DNA of 40,217 nucleotides. It comes from a virus. Position numbers and translations under genes: made by a program. The notes under the pieces are model-generated. The model did no database searches, was not told the DNA's origin, and worked only from the letters and a program-made list of their open reading frames with translations. Below are positions 30,038 to 37,003 of the stretch, in pieces (position 1 is the first letter of the stretch; every line of letters starts with the position of its first letter). The stretch spans positions 1 to 40,217 of IMG/VR virus record IMGVR_UViG_3300042691_013591. One strand, given 5' to 3'.

Positions 30038-30540
30038 CAGAAGTCCAAGTAACCCCGCTGTACGGCGGTCTGCTGTTTCAGCAGTACCAAGCCGCCGCGA
30101 CACTGGCGACGCTGTACGTCGTCGAAGAGGTCATCGGTGATGTCGGCTCCTTCAACTTCACCGTGTCCCTGTCCGAGCTGCTGCTCAAGATGCGGCACAT
30201 GGAGTCGCTGCCGTACATCGACACCATCGACCGGCTGGCGCGGTTCGCCAGAACGCCCCACAGCTTGGACAAAGCAATGGAGTCCGTCGCCAGAGCAGAA
30301 ATGGCCATGCACAAAGCCTCGTCGTACGACGAAAAGCTCAAAGTGCTTCGCGCCCTTGTCGCCATCATGCACAATCGCCGGATTGCCTACACGCGCGTGG
30401 CGTCGTTGTATGGCAAGTACGGCATTTCTCTTTTGGAGCCATCCCATGATCGTAAACACCGCAAAGGTCGAACGCTACACGCGCAACGCACTACGAGACA
30501 TCGCGAAGATCATGCAGGCCCAGCGCCTGTCGTTCACTGA
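30034..30540 (+). CDS. Unknown helical protein with long overlap
   Basis: A 168-residue protein: GLLFQQYQAAATLATLYVVEEVIGD, VSLSELLLKMRHMESLPYIDTIDRLARFAR and LKVLRALVAIMHNRRIAYTRVASLYGKYG form helices. The last 30 residues (DRKHRKGRTLHAQRTTRHRE and on) lie over the start of the next gene and look like out-of-frame coding, so a natural stop may have been lost. ATG 30034 overlaps the upstream gene by four bases (ATGA). Confidence 0.6.
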   Translation: MTEVQVTPLYGGLLFQQYQAAATLATLYVVEEVIGDVGSFNFTVSLSELLLKMRHMESLPYIDTIDRLARFARTPHSLDKAMESVARAEMAMHKASSYDEKLKVLRALVAIMHNRRIAYTRVASLYGKYGISLLEPSHDRKHRKGRTLHAQRTTRHREDHAGPAPVVH

Positions 30541-30784
30541 GGCCAAACGCGAAAAGCTCCGCAAGCTCACCAAGGCTGCACAAACAGTCATGATCGCGAA
30601 GCTCGCAGCCCGCCCACATCAACGCGCCGCGTATTCGGCGTGTGCTGATGTGTGGCTAGAAGTCGGCAAACGCATTGCCAAATGCTCCCTTTCAGATGTC
30701 GTCGCTGCCGGTAACACGCAGCGCGACCTCTACCACGGTGCCAACCCCACAACGCCATGTCCAACATCAAGCTCATTCCGATAA
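30446..30784 (+). CDS. Unknown basic helical protein
   Basis: A 112-residue protein with basic helices (YTRNALRDIAKIMQAQRLSFTEAKREKLRKLTKAAQTVMIAKLA) followed by a less ordered C-terminus. It overlaps the previous gene by 95 bases; GGAG seven bases before ATG 30446 supports this start. The helical basic part could bind nucleic acid. The last residues (TPCPTSSSFR) overlap the next gene, and the motif GCCCGCCCACA lies at 30608-30618. Confidence 0.55.
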   Translation: MIVNTAKVERYTRNALRDIAKIMQAQRLSFTEAKREKLRKLTKAAQTVMIAKLAARPHQRAAYSACADVWLEVGKRIAKCSLSDVVAAGNTQRDLYHGANPTTPCPTSSSFR

Positions 30785-30954
30785 GGTGCTATCACCTCCT
30801 AGTTAACGAACAGCGCGTCTCGTCCTGTTACGCCCGAAACACGGTTGCGGCCATCCGTCGGTTCATCGACGCTGGATTTGGCGATGTCCCGCAAAAAGAC
30901 TGCAAGGTGACGGCAAGCGAAATCGTCTACGCTATTCCGGAGACCGAGCTATGA
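30757..30954 (+). CDS. Small unknown protein
   Basis: A 65-residue protein with an alpha/beta pattern (IKLIPIRCYHLLVNEQRVSS, NTVAAIRRFIDAGFGDVPQKD, CKVTASEIVYAIPETEL). It overlaps the previous gene by 28 bases and the next by ATGA. Compact phage proteins of this kind often modify host physiology, but nothing in the sequence names a role. Confidence 0.55.
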   Translation: MSNIKLIPIRCYHLLVNEQRVSSCYARNTVAAIRRFIDAGFGDVPQKDCKVTASEIVYAIPETEL

Positions 30955-31433
30955 AAATCAATCCCGCCGTGCTTCCAGCAAGCGTACAGGAAGCCGCCAA
31001 CATCCACACCGCGCTGCTGCGCTTGCAGCGTCAGCCTGTCCCGTACACGACGTATGCTACGCGCCTTCGTCTGCTGATCCAGCGACGGCAAGCGTTGCCC
31101 AAAAGCGACCGTGACACGGAGTACGCCATTGACGCACTCCTTACGTCCCTGAGTTCGCAGCTCCACACGGCGGCTGAGGCGCGTGAGTTCTTCACCATCG
31201 CGGCGCGATCCTCCAAGGCCGCGTCCGATATCCCAAGCCAATGGCTTCACAAGCTTCGTGCCGCACTGGAGACGCGGATCATCGAAGCGCTTGACGACCC
31301 CGCATTTACGGAGACCGACATGGCCGCACTGCTCTCCGCGCTGTCCATGGCGCAGCAGTGCCACAGCCCATCAGACATTTCGGCGGCGACGGACGGAGCT
31401 GTCAGCCACCATTTCCTTGTTCACCATGGCTAG
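30951..31433 (+). CDS. Unknown helical protein
   Basis: A 160-residue protein, almost entirely alpha-helical (ASVQEAANIHTALLRLQRQP, YATRLRLLIQRRQALPKSDR, WLHKLRAALETRIIEALDD). No motif for metal or nucleotide binding is seen. It overlaps its neighbours (ATGA upstream, eight bases downstream), so it is part of the same operon. Function unknown. Confidence 0.6.
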   Translation: MKINPAVLPASVQEAANIHTALLRLQRQPVPYTTYATRLRLLIQRRQALPKSDRDTEYAIDALLTSLSSQLHTAAEAREFFTIAARSSKAASDIPSQWLHKLRAALETRIIEALDDPAFTETDMAALLSALSMAQQCHSPSDISAATDGAVSHHFLVHHG

Positions 31434-31737
31434 AAACCCCAAGATGAAAGGCTCACTAGCTGAGCGGTCGTTCGCCGCGACGTACCGCTCAGCCGTGTTC
31501 ACGACCCGTGACCAGTGGCGCAGACGCCGCTACGGATCGGCAGTGGCACTGCTTGACGAAGAGCGGCTGGTGCAGTTCGTCGTAGACTTTCACAAAATCA
31601 AGCCGGTCTATACCCATGCCGTGCTGACGTCGCTGGTGTCGGCAATACGCAGCATTGCCAAACGGGTGGAAGCTGAGCACCTGTTCCACTTTGACACCAA
31701 GCGCGGTCATGTGGAACTCAAGGCCGCTCGGCAGTAA
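31426..31737 (+). CDS. Unknown basic protein
   Basis: A 103-residue protein with many Arg and Lys at the start (ARNPKMKGSLAERSFAATYR, DQWRRRRYGSAVALLDEERL) and a helical end (VLTSLVSAIRSIAKRVEAEHLFHFDTKRGH). It may bind DNA or RNA. ATG 31426 is chosen because earlier codons overlap the upstream gene in full. It is followed by the motif-bearing spacer before the amidoligase. Confidence 0.6.
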   Translation: MARNPKMKGSLAERSFAATYRSAVFTTRDQWRRRRYGSAVALLDEERLVQFVVDFHKIKPVYTHAVLTSLVSAIRSIAKRVEAEHLFHFDTKRGHVELKAARQ

Positions 31738-31745
31738 CCGCCGCC

Positions 31746-31759
31746 ACCCGCCCACACAC
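31746..31759 (+). repeat. Intergenic element, copy 5
   Basis: ACCCGCCCACACAC with an A for the first G, eight bases after the stop of the upstream gene. Confidence 0.55.
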
Positions 31760-31763
31760 ACTC

Positions 31764-31792
31764 GCGCTCTCCGGAACACCTCCTGAGAGCGC
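31764..31792 (+). other. 8-bp hairpin before the amidoligase gene
   Basis: GCGCTCTC (31764-31771) pairs perfectly with GAGAGCGC (31785-31792) around a 13-nt loop, 17 bases before ATG 31810. It may tune transcription or translation. Confidence 0.5.
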
Positions 31793-31809
31793 CGTAACCG
31801 GAGCCTACT

Positions 31810-33762
31810 ATGCCACGAAACATTCCAACCCCACAAGCCGGATCAATCATGCCGAGAGTTTCCACGCATCTCCAGACTATCCGCAACGCGGACGCGTACG
31901 CCATTTCTTTGCGGACATCGACCATCCGGTCAGCCCTCAACAACGTCACGCGCTTGACGTTCGACTTCGTGCGTTCGCCTGAGTCTAAGGCGCGGCTGCA
32001 AACCCGCCGCGACGAAACGATCAAGCGGCTGCGGTCGGCGATGGTGGAGGCCACTCGCATGGAGCACGAGACCTCAAACACCCTTGATGTGACCAGCAGC
32101 GATCTGGTTCAATCGCAGCGCGTCCTGAGCCATGATCGCGCGATGGAGCTGGTTCGGCACTACTACCGCGCGATTGCCTCGAACACCCACCTGCTGTCAG
32201 CGAGCATGGTCCGTGCGCTGGTCTGGACAGTTGGCTATCACGCGGCGCGTCACGCGATGACATTCCACGAGATGTGCAGCCACTACGACTACGACCCGCA
32301 CTTCGATGTCGTCACGCCGCTGGCAGGCCGCGAGCGCGTCCATGTCCCGAACATTTCGCTGTTGAGCTTGAGCGCGGCGACCATGGACGAGCGAGGCGCT
32401 CAGTTTGAGCGGCTCTTCCCCAAGGTGTTGTACGCGCCAGTCCATGACGTCAGCACAACCATCTGGCCGTTTTACAACACGCAGCCCGCGTCGTGTGCTC
32501 GGTGCGGCGGTGTCCACCAGCAGATGCTGGAGCCAAGCAGCGTCACGTTCGACACAACCTCCTATGGAATGCGCCGGTTGTATTGCGGCCCATGCTCAGT
32601 GGCATCGCGGTGCGCGACCTGCGACAACACCAACCGTAGCTCCGTGTACCCGATCTACACGGTGCCGAACCACGAGACGCTTTCTGCGACGCACTCGTTT
32701 CGGTACAACGATCTCATCCCGACCGGCACCTTTACCTGCCTCGACTGCGCGAGCGACACGGACCAGCTTTCGCGTGTCTCGGTCGCTGGCTCGCACCGTT
32801 ACGTCCCGACCAGCGTGGCAGATCGCATGGTCCTGCCGGTGATCCAGCCGTACTCGCATCAGCCGCGCTACGTCATACACGGTGCGCCCAACGAACGCAT
32901 TGCCAGCGACTCGTTGACCTTCGGCATGGAGCTGGAGTGCGGCTTCAAGGTGAACCCGCGTGAGGCCGAGTGGTATGTTGAGCGGCTGGCGGCGGCTGAC
33001 ATCTACTTCAAGCGCGACGGCTCGGTGCAGAACGGCATTGAGGTCATCACACACCCGTTCACGTTCCGGTACTGGAAGGAAGTTGGATTCGCGCGGTGGA
33101 TTGAGCGTCTGGAAGCAATGAAGGCGCTCGGTATGCGGTCGTACAACTACCCAAACTGTGGCATCCACATCCACATGGCGAAGGCCGCGTTCTCTGTCGC
33201 GCAGACCAAGCGACTGCTCGACCTTGTGTATGGCAACCCAGACTTGTTTGCCAAGCTCAGCCAGCGCGACATTTTCGACTACTGCCGCTTGCAAGACCCT
33301 GACCGTGCGACACCGGAGATGCGCCTCAAGCGCGCGGTGGCGTCGGTTGGCTCAACGCGCCCACGCCAGATGAACCGAACGCGCGTCGTGGCGTTCATGG
33401 CGGCTGGCCTGAGCCGTTCGTCAGAGCGCCGTACCGCCGTCAACTTCCCCGACACCAAGCCGACCATTGAGTTGCGGCTGTTTCGCGGAACGCTCCACGC
33501 CCCGTCCGTGGCCAAGAACGTCGAGCTGTGCCATGCGCTCCATGCGTTCACGGCAGAGTCGCGCGGTGATGACATCACCATGGCCCGTGACTTTATCAGC
33601 TTCGTGTACGACAACGACAAGCTGTACAACAACCTCGCGGCGTTCATTGACCGCTGGTACCGCAAGTACCGTCCCGTTGCGCGTCAGGTGCCTCCGCAGT
33701 ACGTCGTTCTCCGCCCGCCCGTGAAGTTTGAAGACGCGGTGCTGGTCGCTGAAGCCAACTGA
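31810..33762 (+). CDS. Amidoligase family enzyme with zinc-cluster N-terminal half
   Basis: A 650-residue protein in two parts. Residues 1-225 are helical and unassigned. Eight cysteines follow as four CxxC pairs: C229/C232, C259/C262, C268/C271 and C310/C313, probably two zinc ribbons. The C-terminal part fits the phage putative amidoligase family (glutamine-synthetase fold): LTFGMELECGF with E374 and E376, FKRDGSVQ with D403, GIEVITHPF with E411, NCGIHIHM with H453 and H455, and PTIELRLFRGT. Such enzymes use ATP to join a carboxylate to an amine. It is paired with a class II glutamine amidotransferase, likely its ammonia source or partner. GGAG precedes ATG 31810. Confidence 0.78.
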   Translation: MPRNIPTPQAGSIMPRVSTHLQTIRNADAYAISLRTSTIRSALNNVTRLTFDFVRSPESKARLQTRRDETIKRLRSAMVEATRMEHETSNTLDVTSSDLVQSQRVLSHDRAMELVRHYYRAIASNTHLLSASMVRALVWTVGYHAARHAMTFHEMCSHYDYDPHFDVVTPLAGRERVHVPNISLLSLSAATMDERGAQFERLFPKVLYAPVHDVSTTIWPFYNTQPASCARCGGVHQQMLEPSSVTFDTTSYGMRRLYCGPCSVASRCATCDNTNRSSVYPIYTVPNHETLSATHSFRYNDLIPTGTFTCLDCASDTDQLSRVSVAGSHRYVPTSVADRMVLPVIQPYSHQPRYVIHGAPNERIASDSLTFGMELECGFKVNPREAEWYVERLAAADIYFKRDGSVQNGIEVITHPFTFRYWKEVGFARWIERLEAMKALGMRSYNYPNCGIHIHMAKAAFSVAQTKRLLDLVYGNPDLFAKLSQRDIFDYCRLQDPDRATPEMRLKRAVASVGSTRPRQMNRTRVVAFMAAGLSRSSERRTAVNFPDTKPTIELRLFRGTLHAPSVAKNVELCHALHAFTAESRGDDITMARDFISFVYDNDKLYNNLAAFIDRWYRKYRPVARQVPPQYVVLRPPVKFEDAVLVAEAN

Positions 33763-33792
33763 TCCTCTCCACACTCTCACACCAACACTCTC

Positions 33793-35178
33793 ATGTGCGT
33801 TGCTATTTATATCCCTGCTGGTGCCACGGTTGCTGAAAACATTCTGCGTGGCGTGTTCCGACGGAACGACGATGGCGTCGGTGTCGCGTGGTCGGACGGA
33901 TCGAAGCTCGACATCTGGCGCACGATGAACGACATCAACGGCGTGGTCTCCCTTGTCGCGTCGTTGCGTGACTATCCCGTGCTGGTCCACTTCCGCTATG
34001 CGACGCACGGCACCGTGACCATGGACAACGTGCATCCGTTCTGGCTTGACGAGCGCCGCCGCGCCGTCGTGGCCCATAACGGCGTTATCCAGATCGGCAT
34101 TGCCAACAACGAGTCCGACACGCGCTCGTTCGTCCGGAACGTGCTTGGCCAGATGAAAGACGGCTGGTGGAACAACCCCACCACGGTCTCGCAGATCGAA
34201 AAGCTCACCAACGGCTCGCGTGTCGTCATCATGGAAGACGACGGACGCCCGCACTTCCTCAACAAGCTTGCCGGTGAGACGTCGGCAGACAACGTGTGGT
34301 TCAGCAACTCGCAGTGGAAGGAGTTTGTTGACCCCACCGCCAAGAGTCTCCACGCTTCGATGATTCTCGCAGAGACTGGCGAGCGCAAGGCGTACACGCA
34401 TGGCACCGGCTCGGCCTATGCCGCATCCCACGGCAGCAGCCAGAGCGACTTCTGGCACCGTGGAGACCGTGACCCTTTCCAGTCGGCTTCGGCAACCAAG
34501 AGTCTGCCAGCAACGTCGGAGCCGAAGAAGACGACGAGTACGTCCGCTGGTGGTACGACCGCTACTCCCGTGACTACGCCGAGCAGCTCGTCGAGCGCGA
34601 GCAGCAAGACGACGAACGGCTCCAGCACTCCCTCAAGTGCCTCGTCAACATCGACGACTGGTTCAACGCACTCGGCGAAGGCGACCGTGACCGCTATCGG
34701 TCGTACTACAACCGGACCCGTGACGCAATCCGAAGTGGCCGAATGGATCAAAGCGTTTGGTCAAACGCTCGTCGCTGAGTACGGCGTCGGCTATGCCGCC
34801 ATGCCCGATGGCGCGTACGGCCACACGGTGTGCTACTGCAACGATTGCGTCCCTTCGTTTGTCGAAGATGGCCGCGCAGCGTTCACGGCGATGGTCACGG
34901 CTATCTGCTTGCTAGACGGCTCGCTTTCGGAGATGGCCTGTGTCACCTGCCAGACGCCCATGGCTGATGCGGCGCGAGCCATGTACGCGGACGCCTTTGA
35001 GGCGGCAGAGGCGGAACACCTTGAGGCAGAAGACAGCACCACCGACGACCCAAGCTGGCTTGAGGTCGATTTGCCGACCGCTCACGCGCAAGCGGACGGC
35101 GCAACCGCAACCACGGAGGAACAGAAGACCGCGATGGTGTCCGGCTCGGCTATGGCCGACTTCCCCTACTCAGACTAA
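33793..35178 (+). CDS. Class II glutamine amidotransferase (zero-frame product)
   Basis: A 461-residue protein that should release ammonia from glutamine. Residues 1-200 are the N-terminal nucleophile domain: Cys2 directly after Met (MCVAIYIPAGA), FRRNDDGVGVAW, HFRYATHG at 66-73, NVHPFW and AHNGVI with N96-G97, which match the oxyanion and substrate residues of the family. Residues 230-320 are a Ser/Thr-rich linker. The C-terminal domain has CYCNDC and CVTCQTP cysteine pairs, then an acidic tail. The linker coincides with a better-formed -1 frame. No Shine-Dalgarno is seen; CACTCTC precedes the ATG. It follows the amidoligase. Confidence 0.8.
   Translation: MCVAIYIPAGATVAENILRGVFRRNDDGVGVAWSDGSKLDIWRTMNDINGVVSLVASLRDYPVLVHFRYATHGTVTMDNVHPFWLDERRRAVVAHNGVIQIGIANNESDTRSFVRNVLGQMKDGWWNNPTTVSQIEKLTNGSRVVIMEDDGRPHFLNKLAGETSADNVWFSNSQWKEFVDPTAKSLHASMILAETGERKAYTHGTGSAYAASHGSSQSDFWHRGDRDPFQSASATKSLPATSEPKKTTSTSAGGTTATPVTTPSSSSSASSKTTNGSSTPSSASSTSTTGSTHSAKATVTAIGRTTTGPVTQSEVAEWIKAFGQTLVAEYGVGYAAMPDGAYGHTVCYCNDCVPSFVEDGRAAFTAMVTAICLLDGSLSEMACVTCQTPMADAARAMYADAFEAAEAEHLEAEDSTTDDPSWLEVDLPTAHAQADGATATTEEQKTAMVSGSAMADFPYSD
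34479..34778 (+). CDS. Hidden -1 frame: candidate frameshift extension of the amidotransferase
   Basis: This frame has no start codon, so it is reachable only by a -1 shift from the amidotransferase. The in-frame heptamer C CCT TTC at 34473-34479 fits X XXY YYZ, and the -1 frame stops right before it (TGA 34470-34472), so it opens exactly here. It gives 229 + 99 = 328 residues. Its sequence (EYVRWWYDRYSRDYAEQLVE, SLKCLVNIDDWFNALGEGD, YRSYYNRTRDAIRSGR) has normal globular composition and GC-rich third positions, while the zero frame is Ser/Thr-only. Compensating indels are an alternative. Confidence 0.4.
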   Translation, partial: PVGFGNQESASNVGAEEDDEYVRWWYDRYSRDYAEQLVEREQQDDERLQHSLKCLVNIDDWFNALGEGDRDRYRSYYNRTRDAIRSGRMDQSVWSNARR

Positions 35179-35192
35179 CAACACCCTCCACA

Positions 35193-35642
35193 ATGATGTA
35201 CGCCGTCTCCATACGGCAGCCGTTCGCGTCGCTGATCTTAGCCGGAATCAAGCGATACGAGGTAAGGTCGTGGCACCCCGAAACCACAGGTTGGCTTCTG
35301 GTTCACGCCAGCACCAACACTGGACTTTCTCAACGCGAGGTCAACGCAGACCCATACATCACCAAAGCTATCAAGAAAGCTGGACTGGAAAACCGACGCG
35401 CATGGCAGCGTGGTGCGATTATCGGAGCCATGGAGTACAAAGGCCAGACAACCCAGCCAGTAAAGTTCACGAAGATCGACAACGCTCTGTGCGCTAGCGA
35501 GTGCGACCAGTGTCTGTGGATCATCGGTGACACCATCACGTTTGATGAGCCAATCCCCTGCAAAGGTGAGCTTGGCCTGTTCATGCCAGACCGCAGTGTC
35601 ATAGCGAGCGTCCGCCGCTATGTCGATATAACCCTTCCGTAA
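35193..35642 (+). CDS. ASCH (PUA-like) domain protein
   Basis: A 149-residue protein. MMYAVSIRQPFASLILAGIKRYEVRSWHPETTGWLLVHAS is a clear ASCH-type opening: 'sI.qPfA.lI..G.K..E.Rsw.t..rG.llIhas'. The middle has GAIIGAMEYKGQ and the end a beta strand. ASCH domains are PUA-like and bind RNA or modified nucleotides; some have nuclease activity. In phages they often lie near nucleotide or translation factors. It is placed directly after the amidotransferase, so it may act in the same modification or defence function (inference). Confidence 0.75.
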   Translation: MMYAVSIRQPFASLILAGIKRYEVRSWHPETTGWLLVHASTNTGLSQREVNADPYITKAIKKAGLENRRAWQRGAIIGAMEYKGQTTQPVKFTKIDNALCASECDQCLWIIGDTITFDEPIPCKGELGLFMPDRSVIASVRRYVDITLP

Positions 35643-35657
35643 CCGGAACACTCTCAC

Positions 35658-36143
35658 ATGACCAAGACTTTCAAGCTCCGCGCCGCGTTCCAGAACACCT
35701 CCCGCATCGTCTACATCGTCTCCAACGCCGTCAAGGCGTTCTCGGAGCAGATCGGCAACACGCGCATCAACGTGTACACCGGCAAGCTCAACGACTGGAC
35801 GCCGCCCAAGGCCGTCTTCCAGTTCCGCACTGGCGCTGGCCAGACGGCGCGGTACGACTACGCCGACATCGCGATCACGAACCTCGCCGCCGCCACTGGC
35901 CGCAAGTTCATGCTCCCTGTCGCGTGGAAGCGTGGCTCGGCGAAGTGGAAGTCGTTCGTCGGCGTCAACTTCTTTGACCGCACGTACGGCGACACCCGCG
36001 TTCGGCTCTACTACGACAAGGACGCGCGCGCGGTGTACCTTGGCCTTCGCACCGGCAGCGGCAGTGACGCCCGTTACAGCTACCGTGTGCTGTCGAAGCC
36101 GATGATCCAGTCCAAGAACTGGCTCGGCAGCATCGCGCTCTAA
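35658..36143 (+). CDS. Unknown beta-rich protein
   Basis: A 161-residue basic protein: AAFQNTSRIVYIVSNAVKAFSEQIGNTRINVYTGKL, KAVFQFRTGAGQTARYDYADI, and RVRLYYDKDARAVYLGLRTGSGSDARYSYRV. Two related segments, FRTGAGQTARYDY and LRTGSGSDARYSY, suggest an internal duplication of a short beta motif. No cysteines or enzyme motif are present. CACTCTCAC lies immediately before ATG 35658 and there is no Shine-Dalgarno. Confidence 0.65.
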   Translation: MTKTFKLRAAFQNTSRIVYIVSNAVKAFSEQIGNTRINVYTGKLNDWTPPKAVFQFRTGAGQTARYDYADIAITNLAAATGRKFMLPVAWKRGSAKWKSFVGVNFFDRTYGDTRVRLYYDKDARAVYLGLRTGSGSDARYSYRVLSKPMIQSKNWLGSIAL

Positions 36144-36155
36144 CCAGCACAACGC

Positions 36156-36189
36156 GGCGGCGGCACGGCACTACGGCTGTGTCGCCGCC
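36156..36189 (+). other. 11-bp hairpin overlapping the intergenic element
   Basis: GGCGGCGGCAC (36156-36166) pairs with 36179-36189 (one G-U). The right arm runs into the GCCCGCCCACA motif, so motif and stem may be a single element or compete. Confidence 0.5.
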
Positions 36190-36224
36190 CGCCCACATCA
36201 AACACTACACTGGAGTCTTCCATG
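36187..36224 (+). repeat. Intergenic element, copy 6
   Basis: GCCCGCCCACATCA at 36187-36200, followed by CACTGGAGTCTTCC directly before ATG 36222. Confidence 0.65.
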
Positions 36225-36839
36225 CCGTCTGCCAACCTGTGGCCGTTGTCCCTGCCAGCTCATGACACGGTATCCAACCGGCTTACCTCGTACGTGTCAC
36301 CGGAGCCCATCCTGATTCCGCTGCCGCGCCGCAACGGATCGACGCAGCAGCGGCTGCGGATTTACGGAATGTTTCTCCATCGCGGACAGGTAGTAGTCAA
36401 CAACCTCCCGCGTCGCATCGACTACATTCTCGATACCGACACCGATGAAATCGTGATGGTGCAGACGACAAAGACTCCGATTCACTCGGTGCTGGTGTCC
36501 AGAATCCCGTGCAGCGTTGTGTATGCCGCGTTCCAAGGCATCAGAGTGCTCCCAGAGCATCTCGTCACGGCGATGCAAGCGATGCGAGCAACCGACGACA
36601 CGGCGCTGCCGTACGGCGCTGCGCGGCTGCTGATGGAAGACTTCTACGACCCGCAAGCGTTCAACACGCAAGCCGCGCCGTACAGCTACGTCAGCCCCGC
36701 TGTCGAAGTCAGCGACGCAAGCGTCAACGATGGCACGTATTCAGAAAACCTCGACATCACCCTCGACGACGATGATTCAGACAACGACGACGAATCGTAC
36801 GGCGAGGATGACTCCGAGGCTTACGAAGCACCGTTTTAA
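36222..36839 (+). CDS. Unknown protein with highly acidic C-terminus
   Basis: A 205-residue protein. The body is beta-rich (QQRLRIYGMFLHRGQVVVNN, DEIVMVQTTKTPIHSVLVSRIP, CSVVYAAFQGIRVLPEHLVTAM). The last 40 residues are nearly all Asp, Glu, Ser, Tyr and Asn (DDDDSDNDDESYGEDDSEAY), a tail often found on DNA-mimic or ssDNA-processing proteins. GGAG lies upstream of ATG 36222. It ends the run before the promoter and terminator region. Confidence 0.65.
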   Translation: MPSANLWPLSLPAHDTVSNRLTSYVSPEPILIPLPRRNGSTQQRLRIYGMFLHRGQVVVNNLPRRIDYILDTDTDEIVMVQTTKTPIHSVLVSRIPCSVVYAAFQGIRVLPEHLVTAMQAMRATDDTALPYGAARLLMEDFYDPQAFNTQAAPYSYVSPAVEVSDASVNDGTYSENLDITLDDDDSDNDDESYGEDDSEAYEAPF

Positions 36840-36857
36840 TGTGTCCCGCGTGACACC

Positions 36858-36886
36858 TTGACATCGCCAGTAGCACCAGCGATACT
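36858..36886 (+). promoter_or_regulatory. Sigma70-like promoter upstream of the replication operon
   Basis: TTGACA (36858-36863), 17 bases, then GATACT (36881-36886, 4 of 6 matches). The -35 is perfect and spacing ideal. It is the best such pair I noticed in the window. Confidence 0.5.
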
Positions 36887-36936
36887 AGGCGGTCACCTCT
36901 CACTGGCACATGACCTGCTAAACCACTCTCACCCAC

Positions 36937-36989
36937 GCGCCGCGTCTCTGCTCTGGCCACATCTGCGCCAGCGAGACGCGGCGCTTTTT
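36937..36989 (+). terminator. Strong intrinsic terminator, possible attenuator
   Basis: GCGCCGCGTCTC (36937-36948) pairs perfectly with 36973-36984 (12 bp), then TTTTT. It lies between the putative promoter and ATG 37004, so it could end upstream transcription or attenuate the new transcript. Confidence 0.8.
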
Positions 36990-37003
36990 GCGGGATATTT
37001 ACC

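Noticed and set aside
33421-34458. 345-codon open frame on the - strand
   Set aside because: Antisense of the amidoligase end and amidotransferase start, whose catalytic motifs prove the + strand. Arg/Val-rich composition is typical of a shadow.
35238-36152. 304-codon open frame on the - strand
   Set aside because: Covers an ASCH protein and another well-formed + gene; biased Arg/Asp/Val composition and no supporting signals.
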